DNA of 64,000 nt from CAZKEG01 sp964601575 (GTDB taxonomy: Bacteria; Desulfobacterota; Thermodesulfobacteria; Thermodesulfobacteriales; Thermodesulfatatoraceae): NCBI GenBank assembly GCA_964601575.1, contig CAZROA010000069.1, positions 1 to 64,000 of the forward strand. Direction: 5' to 3'. Of this stretch, positions 43,446 through 52,379 are shown piece after piece (the stretch's first letter is position 1; each line of letters begins with the position of its first letter). The notes below the pieces were generated by a model. The model searched no databases. It saw nothing but the letters and a program-made list of their open reading frames with translations, and was not told where the DNA came from. A program made the position numbers and the translations under genes.

Positions 43446-43683
43446 AAATGGCCTCCGAATCTTCAAAGGCGTCTCCGCCTATGGCCACGATTCCCTCTAT
43501 TTTCTCAAGGGCTTCGGGAGAAAGGGCTACCTTTTTAAGTTCTCTTTGTCTTTTGGCCCGGAGGCCTTCCCTTATTAGCTCCTCGGCCAAGGCGCTTGCA
43601 GAAAGATGGCGACGAGAGGCGGCCTTCTTTATGGCCTCAACAAGATCCGCGGAGAGGGTAAACGACACCGTGATCTTCCTCAT
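43438..43683 (-). CDS. Ribbon-helix-helix antitoxin of the VapBC pair
   Basis: An 81-residue antitoxin. The N-terminal part, KITVSFTLSADLVEAIKKAA and then SASALAEELIREGL, is a ribbon-helix-helix (CopG/Arc-like) DNA-binding fold. The C-terminal acidic tail (GGDAFEDSEAIYE) is expected to occlude the PIN toxin. It precedes and overlaps vapC, the usual order. A perfect palindrome 38 bases upstream is a likely autoregulatory operator. Confidence 0.88.
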   Translation of the reverse strand: MRKITVSFTLSADLVEAIKKAASRRHLSASALAEELIREGLRAKRQRELKKVALSPEALEKIEGIVAIGGDAFEDSEAIYE

Positions 43684-43720
43684 ATTAACCCATCCTTTGA
43701 TATTATTGCCTTAGAATATT

Positions 43721-43741
43721 GTACTAATATTACATTAGTAC
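43721..43741. promoter_or_regulatory. Operator palindrome of the vapBC operon
   Basis: GTACTAAT-ATTAC-ATTAGTAC is a perfect 8+8 inverted repeat with a 5-base spacer. It lies 38 bases upstream of the antitoxin ATG in the promoter region, where ribbon-helix-helix antitoxins usually bind. Confidence 0.7.
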
Positions 43742-43905
43742 CTGACCAAAAATCGGACAAGTCCTACAGAGGATCTCTCGAGACCTAATTCAAGGCTTTC
43801 GGTGAAAAATTTAGTTTACCCAGATCAACGGCTACAATCCAAGGGACTTTTTGGTTAAACGGATATCCATAGGGTCTGTGGTGTGCAGACTCAATAACAA
43901 CGCCG

Positions 43906-43933
43906 TTGTTTTGCGTGCCTTTTGGCGTATACT
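43906..43933 (+). promoter_or_regulatory. Candidate sigma70 promoter of proS
   Basis: TTGTTT (43906-43911) and TATACT (43928-43933), spacer 16, lie 30 bases before the proS ATG. The rest of the gap 43742-43905 shows no clear feature. Confidence 0.5.
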
Positions 43934-43962
43934 TTGGGGACAATTTGGCAAGGAGGAACGCG

Positions 43963-45663
43963 ATGAGGCTTTCCCGATATTTCTTGCCTACCCTTCGGGA
44001 GGACCCGGCTGAAGCCGAGGTGATCAGTCACAAGCTCATGCTCAGGGCCGGGATGATCCGTCGTCTGGCCTCGGGTATATACAGTTTTCTACCCTTAGGG
44101 CTTCGGGCCTTGCGCAAGGTGGAAAATATCGTCCGCGAAGAGATGGATCGCGCCGGGGCCTTAGAGGTCCTTCTCCCGTTGGTCCAGCCGGCAGAGCTCT
44201 GGCAGGAATCCGGGCGTTGGGAAGAATACGGCAAGGAACTCCTGCGTTTTAAAGACCGTAAGGATCATGATTTTTGTCTCGGTCCCACCCACGAAGAAGT
44301 GATCACCGATCTGGTTCGTCGGGAGGTCCGTTCCTACCGAGACCTTCCCCTCATCCTTTATCAAATAGCGACCAAATTTCGCGATGAGATCCGCCCGCGC
44401 TTTGGACTGATGCGCGGGAGAGAATTCATCATGAAAGACGCTTACAGCTTTGACGTAGACGAAGAAGGCCTTGATCGTTCCTATCAGGCCATGTACGCCG
44501 CCTATGAACGCATCTTTTCCCGTTGCGGTTTGCGTTTCAAGGCAGTCATGGCTGACACCGGGGCCATCGGTGGGCATGAGTCCCACGAGTTTATGGTGCT
44601 CGCGGAGACCGGAGAAGATATCGTGGTCAGTTGCCCGGCCTGTGGTTACGCCGCCAATCTGGAATTGGCCGAGGCCGTGGCTTCCTATGATTATCCCGAG
44701 GAAAAGGAAAGGCCCTTAGAGAAGGTGTCTACTCCGGATCTGAAACGCGTTGAGGAAGTAGCGGCCTTTCTCGGGGTGCCGCCCTCTAAATTGGTCAAGA
44801 CTTTGCTCTATCTAGTTGATGATGAACCGGTGGCCGTCCTCATACGCGGAGATCATGAGTTAAACGAGGTCAAACTCCGTCGAGCCTTGGGGGCCAGAAC
44901 CATCAGGATGGCTGAGGCCGAGACGGTAGAAAAACTGACCAAGGCCCCGGTAGGTTTTGCCGGGCCGGTAGGGCTTTCTGGAGTCAAGATCATCGCCGAC
45001 CATGCGGTGCGCGGGCTCAAGAACTTTGTGGTCGGGGCCAATGAGGCCGATGCCCATTACATCCACGCCAATTATCCGCGAGATTTTCAGATCGAGGCCT
45101 TCTATGACCTACGCAACGTGACCGAGGGGGACCTCTGCCCGCGGTGCGGTAAGCCCCTGGAACTGACCCGCGGAATCGAGGTCGGGCATGTCTTCAAGCT
45201 CGGTACGAAGTATAGCGAGGCCTTGGGGGCCACCTTCCTGGACGAACAGGGAAAAGAACGCCCCATCATCATGGGCTGCTATGGGATCGGGGTCTCACGG
45301 ACCGTGGCTGCGGCCATCGAACAAAATCACGATCAAGACGGCATCATTTGGCCGATAAGCATTGCCCCCTTCCACGTCGCCCTTTTGACCTTAGGGGTGA
45401 AGGATAGCGAGTTGTTCACTACCTCAGAAAAGCTTTATCAGGCCCTGACCGAGGCCGGGCTTGAGGTCCTTTGGGATGACCGGGATGAACGCCCTGGGGT
45501 CAAATTTAAGGACATCGACCTCATCGGCCTTCCCTTTAAGTTGGTCGTCGGCAAACGCCTTAAAAACGAAGGGCAGGTAGAGGTCAAAGAACGCCGCAGC
45601 GGGGAGACCAAGGTCTTTAAGCCCGAGGACGCGGTTAAATATCTCCGGGAACAAATCAAGTAA
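43963..45663 (+). CDS. proS: Prolyl-tRNA synthetase
   Basis: A 566-residue class II aminoacyl-tRNA synthetase of the bacterial type, with the editing (INS) domain between motifs 2 and 3 (about 225-385; [20 protein letters not shown] and the [11 protein letters not shown] region). Motif 2 includes [21 protein letters not shown], motif 3 includes [16 protein letters not shown]. The anticodon domain ends the protein. AAGGAGG precedes the ATG at 43963; the longer upstream frame has no site. The stop overlaps the convergent PyrK-like gene by 8 bases. Confidence 0.97.
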   Translation: MRLSRYFLPTLREDPAEAEVISHKLMLRAGMIRRLASGIYSFLPLGLRALRKVENIVREEMDRAGALEVLLPLVQPAELWQESGRWEEYGKELLRFKDRKDHDFCLGPTHEEVITDLVRREVRSYRDLPLILYQIATKFRDEIRPRFGLMRGREFIMKDAYSFDVDEEGLDRSYQAMYAAYERIFSRCGLRFKAVMADTGAIGGHESHEFMVLAETGEDIVVSCPACGYAANLELAEAVASYDYPEEKERPLEKVSTPDLKRVEEVAAFLGVPPSKLVKTLLYLVDDEPVAVLIRGDHELNEVKLRRALGARTIRMAEAETVEKLTKAPVGFAGPVGLSGVKIIADHAVRGLKNFVVGANEADAHYIHANYPRDFQIEAFYDLRNVTEGDLCPRCGKPLELTRGIEVGHVFKLGTKYSEALGATFLDEQGKERPIIMGCYGIGVSRTVAAAIEQNHDQDGIIWPISIAPFHVALLTLGVKDSELFTTSEKLYQALTEAGLEVLWDDRDERPGVKFKDIDLIGLPFKLVVGKRLKNEGQVEVKERRSGETKVFKPEDAVKYLREQIK

Positions 45664-46408
45664 ACAGGGCTTCGGCCTCGACCACCGGGCCCTCGGTACA
45701 GACGTGTAAAAATCCGCGAGAACCTTTGGGGACCACGCACCCCAGACAAAGTCCTAGGCCACAGGCCATCTTGGCCTCAAGAGAAAGATAGGCCTTGACT
45801 TGAGCCTCTCGGGTCAGTTCGGCCACGGCCTTGAGCATGGGCATGGGGCCACAGGCCCAAATAGTAGCCCTGGTCCGGCCAAGGGACTTTCTCAAGATCT
45901 CGGTCACCAGCCCTTTAGCCCCGGCGGAACCGTCTTCGGTAGAGAGGTGGATTGAGACCCGTAGTTCTTTGAAGGCCTTGAGGCGTAATAGATCAGAAGA
46001 ACTTCGGGCCCCATAAAATAGACTCACCTTATGTCTCTCGCGAAGGTGCCTTGCCGCCAGGAGAAAAGGTGCTATCCCGATACCACCGGCCACTAAGAAG
46101 ACCTCTTCGGTCGTCGGCTCAGGGAACCCTTGCCCCAGAGGCCCCAACACATCCACGGGATCTCCTTTTCTCAATTGGTTCAAGAGCTGGGTCCCCCGAC
46201 CACGGACTTGATACAGAATGGCAAAGCCGTCTTCCCTCAGGTCATGAACAGAAAAGGGCCTGGCTAGCAAGGGATCTAAGCCAGGCCAGGCCCTTAGCAT
46301 GACAAACTGCCCGGGCTGAGGAAGGCTCCTGAGGCCTTCTCTTGAGAGCCATAGCAAGAAATAATTGCCTTTCAGTCTCCTCTGAGAGAGCACCCGGGCC
46401 TTTTTCAC
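45656..46408 (-). CDS. PyrK-like iron-sulfur flavoprotein (dihydroorotate dehydrogenase electron-transfer subunit type)
   Basis: A 250-residue FAD/[2Fe-2S] protein. An FAD domain (RPFSVHD at about residues 50-56), an NAD-binding domain ([17 protein letters not shown] and [12 protein letters not shown]) and a C-terminal cluster site [11 protein letters not shown]...C are in the PyrK order. PyrK passes electrons between NADH and PyrD in type 1B dihydroorotate dehydrogenase. No pyrD is near; instead it overlaps a GalT-like gene by 4 bases, so a different redox partner cannot be ruled out. Confidence 0.88.
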   Translation of the reverse strand: MKKARVLSQRRLKGNYFLLWLSREGLRSLPQPGQFVMLRAWPGLDPLLARPFSVHDLREDGFAILYQVRGRGTQLLNQLRKGDPVDVLGPLGQGFPEPTTEEVFLVAGGIGIAPFLLAARHLRERHKVSLFYGARSSSDLLRLKAFKELRVSIHLSTEDGSAGAKGLVTEILRKSLGRTRATIWACGPMPMLKAVAELTREAQVKAYLSLEAKMACGLGLCLGCVVPKGSRGFLHVCTEGPVVEAEALFT

Positions 46409-47460
46409 TTTGTGGCCTCCGGGAAGAAGGCTTTGAGATGTTCGGCCAATTTTTCCGGGGGCATAAGGATTAGCTCCGAGGCCAACTGGCGTTGGAGGAA
46501 GTAATCATCGGTGCGATAGTTTTCGTAGAAATTCTGTCTGGTAATCAGCCGGATAAAGGGACTGAACCAGGGAGTCTCTTCCTTAAGCGGGGGGAGATAA
46601 AGGCTAAAATTAAAGGAGCCGTAACCCAGATCTTCATAACCGGCAAGCACGGCAGAAATTCCCTTAGCCAGGTGAAATACGTCTTCTTCGCTCAGGGCCT
46701 TAAGAGAATGGACCCCTTCCACCACTCCGAGGACTTCATTGGTCCCCAGGGGGGCAAAACTAGTGAAAAAGACCACTTTCCCCAGCCGGGCGATGAAACG
46801 TTCTCCTTTCTCCTCTTCTTGGGCCAAGATATCCCAGTAGCCTTGCCTGTGATCTAAATAAAAGCGAAGGCTGGCCTCAAGGAACCTCCTGGCCTGAGGG
46901 AAAGGTTCACCGGTGGCTACCACTTGGAAATGGGGATGGACCAGACTGGCCCCTGCCGGTGGTAGATAGTTGGCACAAACTATCCCGTGCAAGGCCTCTT
47001 GATCTTGAGAGGCCAAAATTTTCAAAAAATCTAGGCCAAGGCCAAGGCCTTCGGCCACCAGGTCAGGGGGAAAGTCTTTTAAGCGACGAAAATGGGCTTC
47101 CCCTACGGCGATGACCGCATGGCGTAGGGCTATGGGAAAGAGATTGGGGAAGAGGGTGCTTTCCCCGCGGATAAGCCGCCCTCCAGGAATCAATTCATCC
47201 GGATAACGGGGCGTGATCTCGCGTACTTTAGGCGGGCACATGAAACACTGTTCTTTCGTGGCCTCAGACACCCTTTCCACCAAGGCCCAATCATGTTGAC
47301 CAAAAAAGAGCCTGACCTTATCTTCCAAGACCGGATTGAAGACCGCCGTATGGGAGAGCAGAGGATCAAACCGGACTTCTATTTCTTGATCTTCTTCTTG
47401 GAAATTATTCAGAGGGTTTAGGAATCGCCTGACGTATCTTTCCTTACGGAATCGAAGCAT
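46405..47460 (-). CDS. HIT-superfamily GalT-like nucleotidyltransferase
   Basis: A 351-residue protein of the galactose-1-phosphate uridylyltransferase branch. The active-site motif is H-P-H-F-Q (His175, His177, Gln179), preceded by a CFMCP pair (Cys72/Cys75) that can bind zinc. GRLIRGESTLFPNLFPI resembles the UDP-binding strand of GalT. Sequence is divergent from classical GalT, so the sugar or nucleotide substrate is unknown. AGGGAGG precedes its ATG; it is coupled to the PyrK-like gene through ATGA. Confidence 0.75.
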   Translation of the reverse strand: MLRFRKERYVRRFLNPLNNFQEEDQEIEVRFDPLLSHTAVFNPVLEDKVRLFFGQHDWALVERVSEATKEQCFMCPPKVREITPRYPDELIPGGRLIRGESTLFPNLFPIALRHAVIAVGEAHFRRLKDFPPDLVAEGLGLGLDFLKILASQDQEALHGIVCANYLPPAGASLVHPHFQVVATGEPFPQARRFLEASLRFYLDHRQGYWDILAQEEEKGERFIARLGKVVFFTSFAPLGTNEVLGVVEGVHSLKALSEEDVFHLAKGISAVLAGYEDLGYGSFNFSLYLPPLKEETPWFSPFIRLITRQNFYENYRTDDYFLQRQLASELILMPPEKLAEHLKAFFPEATK

Positions 47461-47597
47461 ACACGCCTCCCTTATTGGAATACTTGATTTGCCTCTCCTG
47501 GGCTCGTCTCCTTTACGCTAAAAGAGTCTCTATTTCTTGTAAAGCGTCTCAAGGGCCCTTCTCTTTCTCTCGATATAAGGAAGAAAAAGGTACGGCC

Positions 47598-48692
47598 ATG
47601 GGCACGAACAATTTGGTCTTTTTAGAGGTCATTGAATGGTTTGATCCCACCGGTCAGGAGATCGTTTGGCGCATCCCCGAAGAGGGTTCCGGAGAGATCA
47701 AATACGGTGCCCAACTCATCGTGCGCGAGAGCCAGGTAGCCGTCTTTTTCTACCAAGGTAAAGCTTTACATGCCTTTGGCCCGGGTCGTCACACCTTAAA
47801 GACGGCCAACATCCCCCTCCTTACCAAATTTCTCTCTTTGCCTTGGGGGTTGACCAGCCCCTTAAGGGCCGAAGTCTATTTCGTCAATACCAAGGTCTTT
47901 ACCAACCTCAAATGGGGTACCCGCGAACCGGTGGCTTTTAGAGATCGAGACCTCGGCCTAGTCAGACTTCGAGCCCATGGGGTCTTTAATCTTCGGGTGG
48001 TCCAGCCGGTACTTCTCATCAACGCCTTGACCGGCACTGTAGCCCGCTTTGGGACCTCTGAGTTGCAGGATTTTATCGGTCGAGTCATCGTTTCTCGTCT
48101 AAACGATTATCTAGGCGAACATCTCACCAGTCTTTTCCAGCTCCCTGGACATTACGATGAGATAGCTGCTGGCCTGCACCGCCTAGTCCAGGAAGATCTA
48201 AAGCACTTTGGTTTGACCTTGACCCACCTATATATCAACGCCATCACCCCTCCGCCGGAGGTGCAAAAGGCCATCGATGATCGTTCCAAACTGGCCCTCT
48301 TCGAGGATTTGAATCGTTTGATGGCCCTTAAGGCGGCTACGGCCATGGAAAAGGCGGCGGAAAACCCCGGAGCCGCAGGAGAAGGGGCCGGGCTAAGCCT
48401 CGGCTTGATGATCCCAAGTCTGATGGCCCAGATGGCCTCTCAAGGGCCGCAATGTCCCGAATGCCAGCATCCTGTGCCTAAAGAGGCCTTGTTTTGTCCC
48501 TTCTGCGGGCATCAGTTGGTGGTCTTTGAGCAATGTCCTCAATGCGGTAAGAACGTGCCCCCGCATGCCAAGTTCTGTCCTAGGTGCGGGGCCAAGTTGG
48601 AAAAAAGGCCCCAGGAGAAGAAGTGTACCCATTGTGGGGCGATGAACCTTCCACAGGCGGTCTTTTGTAATCAGTGTGGTGAGCGCCTCTAA
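47598..48692 (+). CDS. SPFH (band 7)-domain protein with triple zinc ribbon
   Basis: A 364-residue protein. Residues about 10-235 form an SPFH domain of the YdjI / 'virion core' type (IVRESQVAVFFYQGKALHAFGPGRHTL, then NALTGTVARFGTSELQDFIG). An Ala-rich linker leads to three zinc-ribbon units (CPEC...CPFCG, CPQC...CPRCG, CTHCG...CNQCG). Members are scaffolds at membranes or large assemblies; no membrane span is visible. The ATG at 47598 has AAGG 8 bases upstream. It overlaps the following zinc-ribbon gene by 17 bases. Confidence 0.85.
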   Translation: MGTNNLVFLEVIEWFDPTGQEIVWRIPEEGSGEIKYGAQLIVRESQVAVFFYQGKALHAFGPGRHTLKTANIPLLTKFLSLPWGLTSPLRAEVYFVNTKVFTNLKWGTREPVAFRDRDLGLVRLRAHGVFNLRVVQPVLLINALTGTVARFGTSELQDFIGRVIVSRLNDYLGEHLTSLFQLPGHYDEIAAGLHRLVQEDLKHFGLTLTHLYINAITPPPEVQKAIDDRSKLALFEDLNRLMALKAATAMEKAAENPGAAGEGAGLSLGLMIPSLMAQMASQGPQCPECQHPVPKEALFCPFCGHQLVVFEQCPQCGKNVPPHAKFCPRCGAKLEKRPQEKKCTHCGAMNLPQAVFCNQCGERL

Positions 48693-49824
48693 ATTTGTCT
48701 TACAAGCGGAATGCCCCCAGTGCGGGGCGCCAGTGGAACTTGAAGAGGCGGTACGGGTCTTTTCCTGCGCCTATTGTGGGGTCAAGCACGTCATCCATTT
48801 TTATCCCCAACCAGTCTTAGTCCTAGGGGAAAATCGGGTTTTGAAAAGGGCTGTCTACGCCCCTTTCTGGCGATTGCGGGGGATATATTTTGCCCTCACC
48901 ACCCGAGGGGTAGAGCATTTCCACGTAGATAGCAGCCTTTGTGCCTTACCAGGGGCCGAGACCCTCTCTTTGGGGTTGAGACCTCAATTGGTAAAGCTTC
49001 GTTTCGTCCATAGACAACCCGGGGTCTTTTTATACCCTTCCTTTGGCCGGCGTAAGTTTTTGGAAAAATTGAGCTCTACGCTCAGAGGGATAGCCCTAGA
49101 GACCCCTTCAATCTTTTATGAGACCTTTATGGGGGAATGGATAAGCCTGGTTTATATCCCTTGGAGAGAAAAAGAGCCTTCAGAGGAGGGCCTACCGGTA
49201 GAAAGATTGCGCCTTGATTTTTGGCCTACCCTCTGCCCACATTGCGGAGGGGACTTAGCCGTAAACAACAAGGCCCAGGTGTTCTTTTGCCCTCAATGTA
49301 AATCTGCCTGGGAAATCGGTTCAAGAGGATTCCGCCGAGTACCACACCGTATATTAGGCACGAACGGAGAGGCATGGCTGCCCTTTTGGCGGCTTACGGT
49401 AGAAGTCAAGGGTTCGATGATAGGTCTCCTCGACCAACCCCCTTTTTCTACCCTAGCGACCCCGCCCAAAGCGGTGTTTTTACTCCCGGCCTTTAAGATA
49501 AAACCTCGACTCTTTTTGCGCCTAGCCCGACAAATGAGCCTTGGCCCTTGTCTCAAAGAAGACCTGCCTGATCCGAAGGGGCGATTTATTCTACCCACCC
49601 TCCCGGCGGTGGAGGCCTTTCAAGGTATTCCGCCGCTCCTAGCAGAGATGATTCCAAGGTCTAAACAAGAAGAATTTTTCCCATTGCTCGCCAAGACCCG
49701 CTTTGCCTTTCAGAGGAAAGAGCTCTGGTGGCTGGGCTTAAAGGAACAGGCCTACGACTATGTGTTTCCAGAGACCGGACTAGCCATACCTAAAAAGGCC
49801 GTGGCTTTAGGTGAAAACCTCTAG
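48676..49824 (+). CDS. Zinc-ribbon protein, partner of the SPFH protein
   Basis: A 382-residue protein I do not recognise as a whole. An N-terminal zinc ribbon (CPQCGAP then CAYCG, about residues 12-35) and a second ribbon in the middle (CPHCGG then CPQCKSAW, near residues 191-215) frame two similar beta-rich segments, each followed by FW-rich motifs (YAPFWRLRG, LPFWRLTV), suggesting an internal duplication. The start is GTG at 48676, inside the end of the SPFH gene, implying coupled expression and a shared complex. Its end overlaps the convergent radical-SAM gene by 35 bases. Confidence 0.75.
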   Translation: MVSASKFVLQAECPQCGAPVELEEAVRVFSCAYCGVKHVIHFYPQPVLVLGENRVLKRAVYAPFWRLRGIYFALTTRGVEHFHVDSSLCALPGAETLSLGLRPQLVKLRFVHRQPGVFLYPSFGRRKFLEKLSSTLRGIALETPSIFYETFMGEWISLVYIPWREKEPSEEGLPVERLRLDFWPTLCPHCGGDLAVNNKAQVFFCPQCKSAWEIGSRGFRRVPHRILGTNGEAWLPFWRLTVEVKGSMIGLLDQPPFSTLATPPKAVFLLPAFKIKPRLFLRLARQMSLGPCLKEDLPDPKGRFILPTLPAVEAFQGIPPLLAEMIPRSKQEEFFPLLAKTRFAFQRKELWWLGLKEQAYDYVFPETGLAIPKKAVALGENL

Positions 49825-51160
49825 GGGTGGATCTCGCTTTCACCTCGGCCCTTAAGGCCCTGACATAACGTTTGGTCTCTTCGATAGCCTCCCAATCCGG
49901 TTTCGATAGACAGGGAAAACACGAATTATTATGAAAAAGAGGATCTTCATCCAGGGGATAACGGGAGACTCGAAGGGCTTCTTGATAGAGCTCTGTCTTT
50001 GGAATAGGTGAATATTCGGCCAAATAAGGACTGGCTCCGTGGTAGGCAACATATCGGGCTGAGGCCTTTACTTCCTCGAAGTCCTGATCAGGGAGCCCCC
50101 ACAAGAGATAGACCCCTAATTGCTCTCCCCTAAACCCAGCCTCACGCAGATAAGCCATGGCTCTAGGCAGGTCTTCAACCGAGACCTTGTGGTCGAGTTT
50201 GGCCCTTCGCTTGGGATCGGCGGTCTCCAGACCGAAACGCAGGGTCTCGAAGCCTGCCTGATAAAGCAAATGGGCTACTTCTGGAGTAATAAAACGGAGG
50301 TGCAAGGCATTCGGTGTATGAAAGCGGAGTTTGAGACCTTTGGAAAGGATCTTGTCCAAGATTACGCCCAAATGATGATCGAAATTAAGTAGCAGGGCAT
50401 CGTCATAAAAGGCAAAGTCTATTACTCCGTAGGATTTGTGCCAGAATTCGATCTCTGAGGCCACTTCTTCTGGATCTCGTTGCCGAAAGGTCGGCTGTAA
50501 TAGCTTAGAAGCACAATAAGGGCAACCAAAGGGGCAACCATAGCTCGTGGCGATGACTACATAAGGAATACGGGTCTGAAGATCAAAGACTGGATAGGGA
50601 TGGGGGGCCTTGGCCCCGCTGGGTTTGACCAGGTCTTGTACCGCCTTTAAAAGAGATTCATCTTCCGGGCCGGAAAAGACCAAATCTGCGCCGACCATCG
50701 TCCGGGCGTGTTCTGGACATAAAGTGGCGTAAACCCCTCCCAGGAGCACCGGGACCTCAGGGTAAATCTCTTTGGCTAGACGAACGGCTTCAACCACTCC
50801 CGGGTACCAATAGGTCATGAGAGAGGTGACCAGGATCACCTTTGGCGGGCCGAGGCGTTTTAGTTCTTGTTTGAATACCTCGGCAGGCATCCCGTAACGG
50901 GCAAAACGCCGGGGAACATCGCTAAAAAATACCGGTTTAGGCACTGGCTGGCGGAAATAATGCCCGGTGCCAAAGCTTTTTCGTCGTGGAGGCTTGGGGA
51001 GCTCCGGGTGAAAAGGATCTAAGGCATCTAGCAAGGCCACTTGATACCCAACTTGGCGCAATTTGGCCCCGATTTGAAAGAGTCCCAGGGGCCTGGCCCA
51101 TAGATCATAGGCGGCAAAATCGTATATCCACGGGTTTATCAAAAGGACATCAACGGCCAT
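49790..51160 (-). CDS. B12-binding-domain radical-SAM protein
   Basis: A 456-residue protein. Residues about 1-180 have a cobalamin-binding-type Rossmann fold (VDVLLINPW, VILVTSLMTYWYPG, VPVLLGGVYATLCPE), but the DxHxxG base-off motif is absent. The SAM domain carries CPFGCPYC (Cys209, Cys213, Cys216) and FRFGLETADPKRRAKLDH. Such enzymes do methylations and ring or carbon-chain rearrangements; substrate is unknown. The start at 51160 fits the domain; a TTG at 51178 overlaps the Memo stop. It is the last gene of the ParB-like, Memo, radical-SAM series. Confidence 0.85.
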   Translation of the reverse strand: MAVDVLLINPWIYDFAAYDLWARPLGLFQIGAKLRQVGYQVALLDALDPFHPELPKPPRRKSFGTGHYFRQPVPKPVFFSDVPRRFARYGMPAEVFKQELKRLGPPKVILVTSLMTYWYPGVVEAVRLAKEIYPEVPVLLGGVYATLCPEHARTMVGADLVFSGPEDESLLKAVQDLVKPSGAKAPHPYPVFDLQTRIPYVVIATSYGCPFGCPYCASKLLQPTFRQRDPEEVASEIEFWHKSYGVIDFAFYDDALLLNFDHHLGVILDKILSKGLKLRFHTPNALHLRFITPEVAHLLYQAGFETLRFGLETADPKRRAKLDHKVSVEDLPRAMAYLREAGFRGEQLGVYLLWGLPDQDFEEVKASARYVAYHGASPYLAEYSPIPKTELYQEALRVSRYPLDEDPLFHNNSCFPCLSKPDWEAIEETKRYVRALRAEVKARSTPRGFHLKPRPF

Positions 51161-51174
51161 GGGCAGAGAAAAGA

Positions 51175-52371
51175 TCAATCCTGATCATAGAGGACAGCGG
51201 CGGCAAAGGAGACGATCGACCCCGGGCCAAAATCTACAGCCTCTTGGTGGAGGATCTCTCCTTTTAGAGGACGCCCTTCTAAGAGACGCAGTAAGAGATA
51301 AAGGGGGGTAAAACCACACACCCGATAACGATTCTCGCAGCTCATAATAAGGTCATAGAACCCTTGAGGATCTACAGCCAACAGACGCTCTAAGAGCCTT
51401 CGATCATATCGGAGGGCCTGTTCTTTTTCTCGTTCTCCGGCAGGAACCAGGTCGCCATATCGTACACCCAAATGGCAAAAATCTACCCCAGCCACGAAGT
51501 AGGTCTCTTCATCGACCAGCTCTCGCAAGGCGGTAATAAAATTTTCCAACAAGGTTCGGTCTTTTTCGGTGATTGTTTCAAGCCCTCCGCAGAGCACCGG
51601 GACCAGTCGAAACCGGTCGCCAAAGAGATAACGCAAGAAAATGACCTGAAATTCGATGGAGTGTTCGGCCCGATGGCCCCATTCATGGCCTCGGACCTCA
51701 GGTCCCACCCTTTCCTCCAGGGCCGAGATAAACTCCCGATCCGTAGATACCAGACCAAGGGGGGTAGCAAAGTCCTTGGGTACCACCGAGAGCACGCTTT
51801 CCAAGAAATGCCCTGTCCCGAGGACGATGATTCGTGCCCTTTCGGGAAAGTGGGCCCGGCGGTAGGCCGAGGCAAACCCCCTGGCTCCGCAGGCCAGATC
51901 AATGTGAGGGGCGATCAAGGCCCTGGAGGGTTTTTCAGCCCTTTGGTGCTGACTTTGGGCCAAAATTTGGTCTAGAAACGCCTTTAATTTTTCCGGATCA
52001 CTTGGATAGGCCTTGTCCGCGTGAGAAGGGGGACGAACAGGCGAGGAACGAAATTCTTCTTCAAGCCTCTGGCGTAAGGCCTGAAATCTCTCGTTATCCA
52101 AAAGTAAACTTTCATCCAGCGAGGCCACCAACTGACTCACTTCCTCCAGCATGACCAGCCGACCAAATAGTCGCGTGGCTGCCGTTTGAATATCACGCAG
52201 GGTATTAGAGCCATCCATCAGGGAGAGGATAGGGGCCAGGGAGGCCGGTAACATGAAGGCCCCTTCGGTATAACCAAAAGGGTCTCGTAGGAGGAGCCTC
52301 TGTTGTCCTTGATAGGTGAAGGGTATGACCTCAATAGCCCTTAGTTTCGGACAATAAGACGGATCATACAT
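51175..52371 (-). CDS. Memo-family protein with N-terminal PqqD-like region
   Basis: A 398-residue protein. The C-terminal 250 residues are the Memo/AmmeMemoRadiSam-B fold, with conserved His156 (APHIDLACG), His188 (LGTGH), His237 (AEHSIEFQ) and Cys299-His300 (DFCHLGVRYGD), which match the metal site of Memo and class III extradiol dioxygenases. Residues about 25-105 form a separate helical region (LRDPFGYTEGAF, TLRDIQTAATRLFG) resembling PqqD-like peptide chaperones. It sits between the ParB-like and radical-SAM genes, 9 and about 15 bases apart. Confidence 0.85.
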   Translation of the reverse strand: MYDPSYCPKLRAIEVIPFTYQGQQRLLLRDPFGYTEGAFMLPASLAPILSLMDGSNTLRDIQTAATRLFGRLVMLEEVSQLVASLDESLLLDNERFQALRQRLEEEFRSSPVRPPSHADKAYPSDPEKLKAFLDQILAQSQHQRAEKPSRALIAPHIDLACGARGFASAYRRAHFPERARIIVLGTGHFLESVLSVVPKDFATPLGLVSTDREFISALEERVGPEVRGHEWGHRAEHSIEFQVIFLRYLFGDRFRLVPVLCGGLETITEKDRTLLENFITALRELVDEETYFVAGVDFCHLGVRYGDLVPAGEREKEQALRYDRRLLERLLAVDPQGFYDLIMSCENRYRVCGFTPLYLLLRLLEGRPLKGEILHQEAVDFGPGSIVSFAAAVLYDQD

Positions 52372-52379
52372 AGCCCCAA

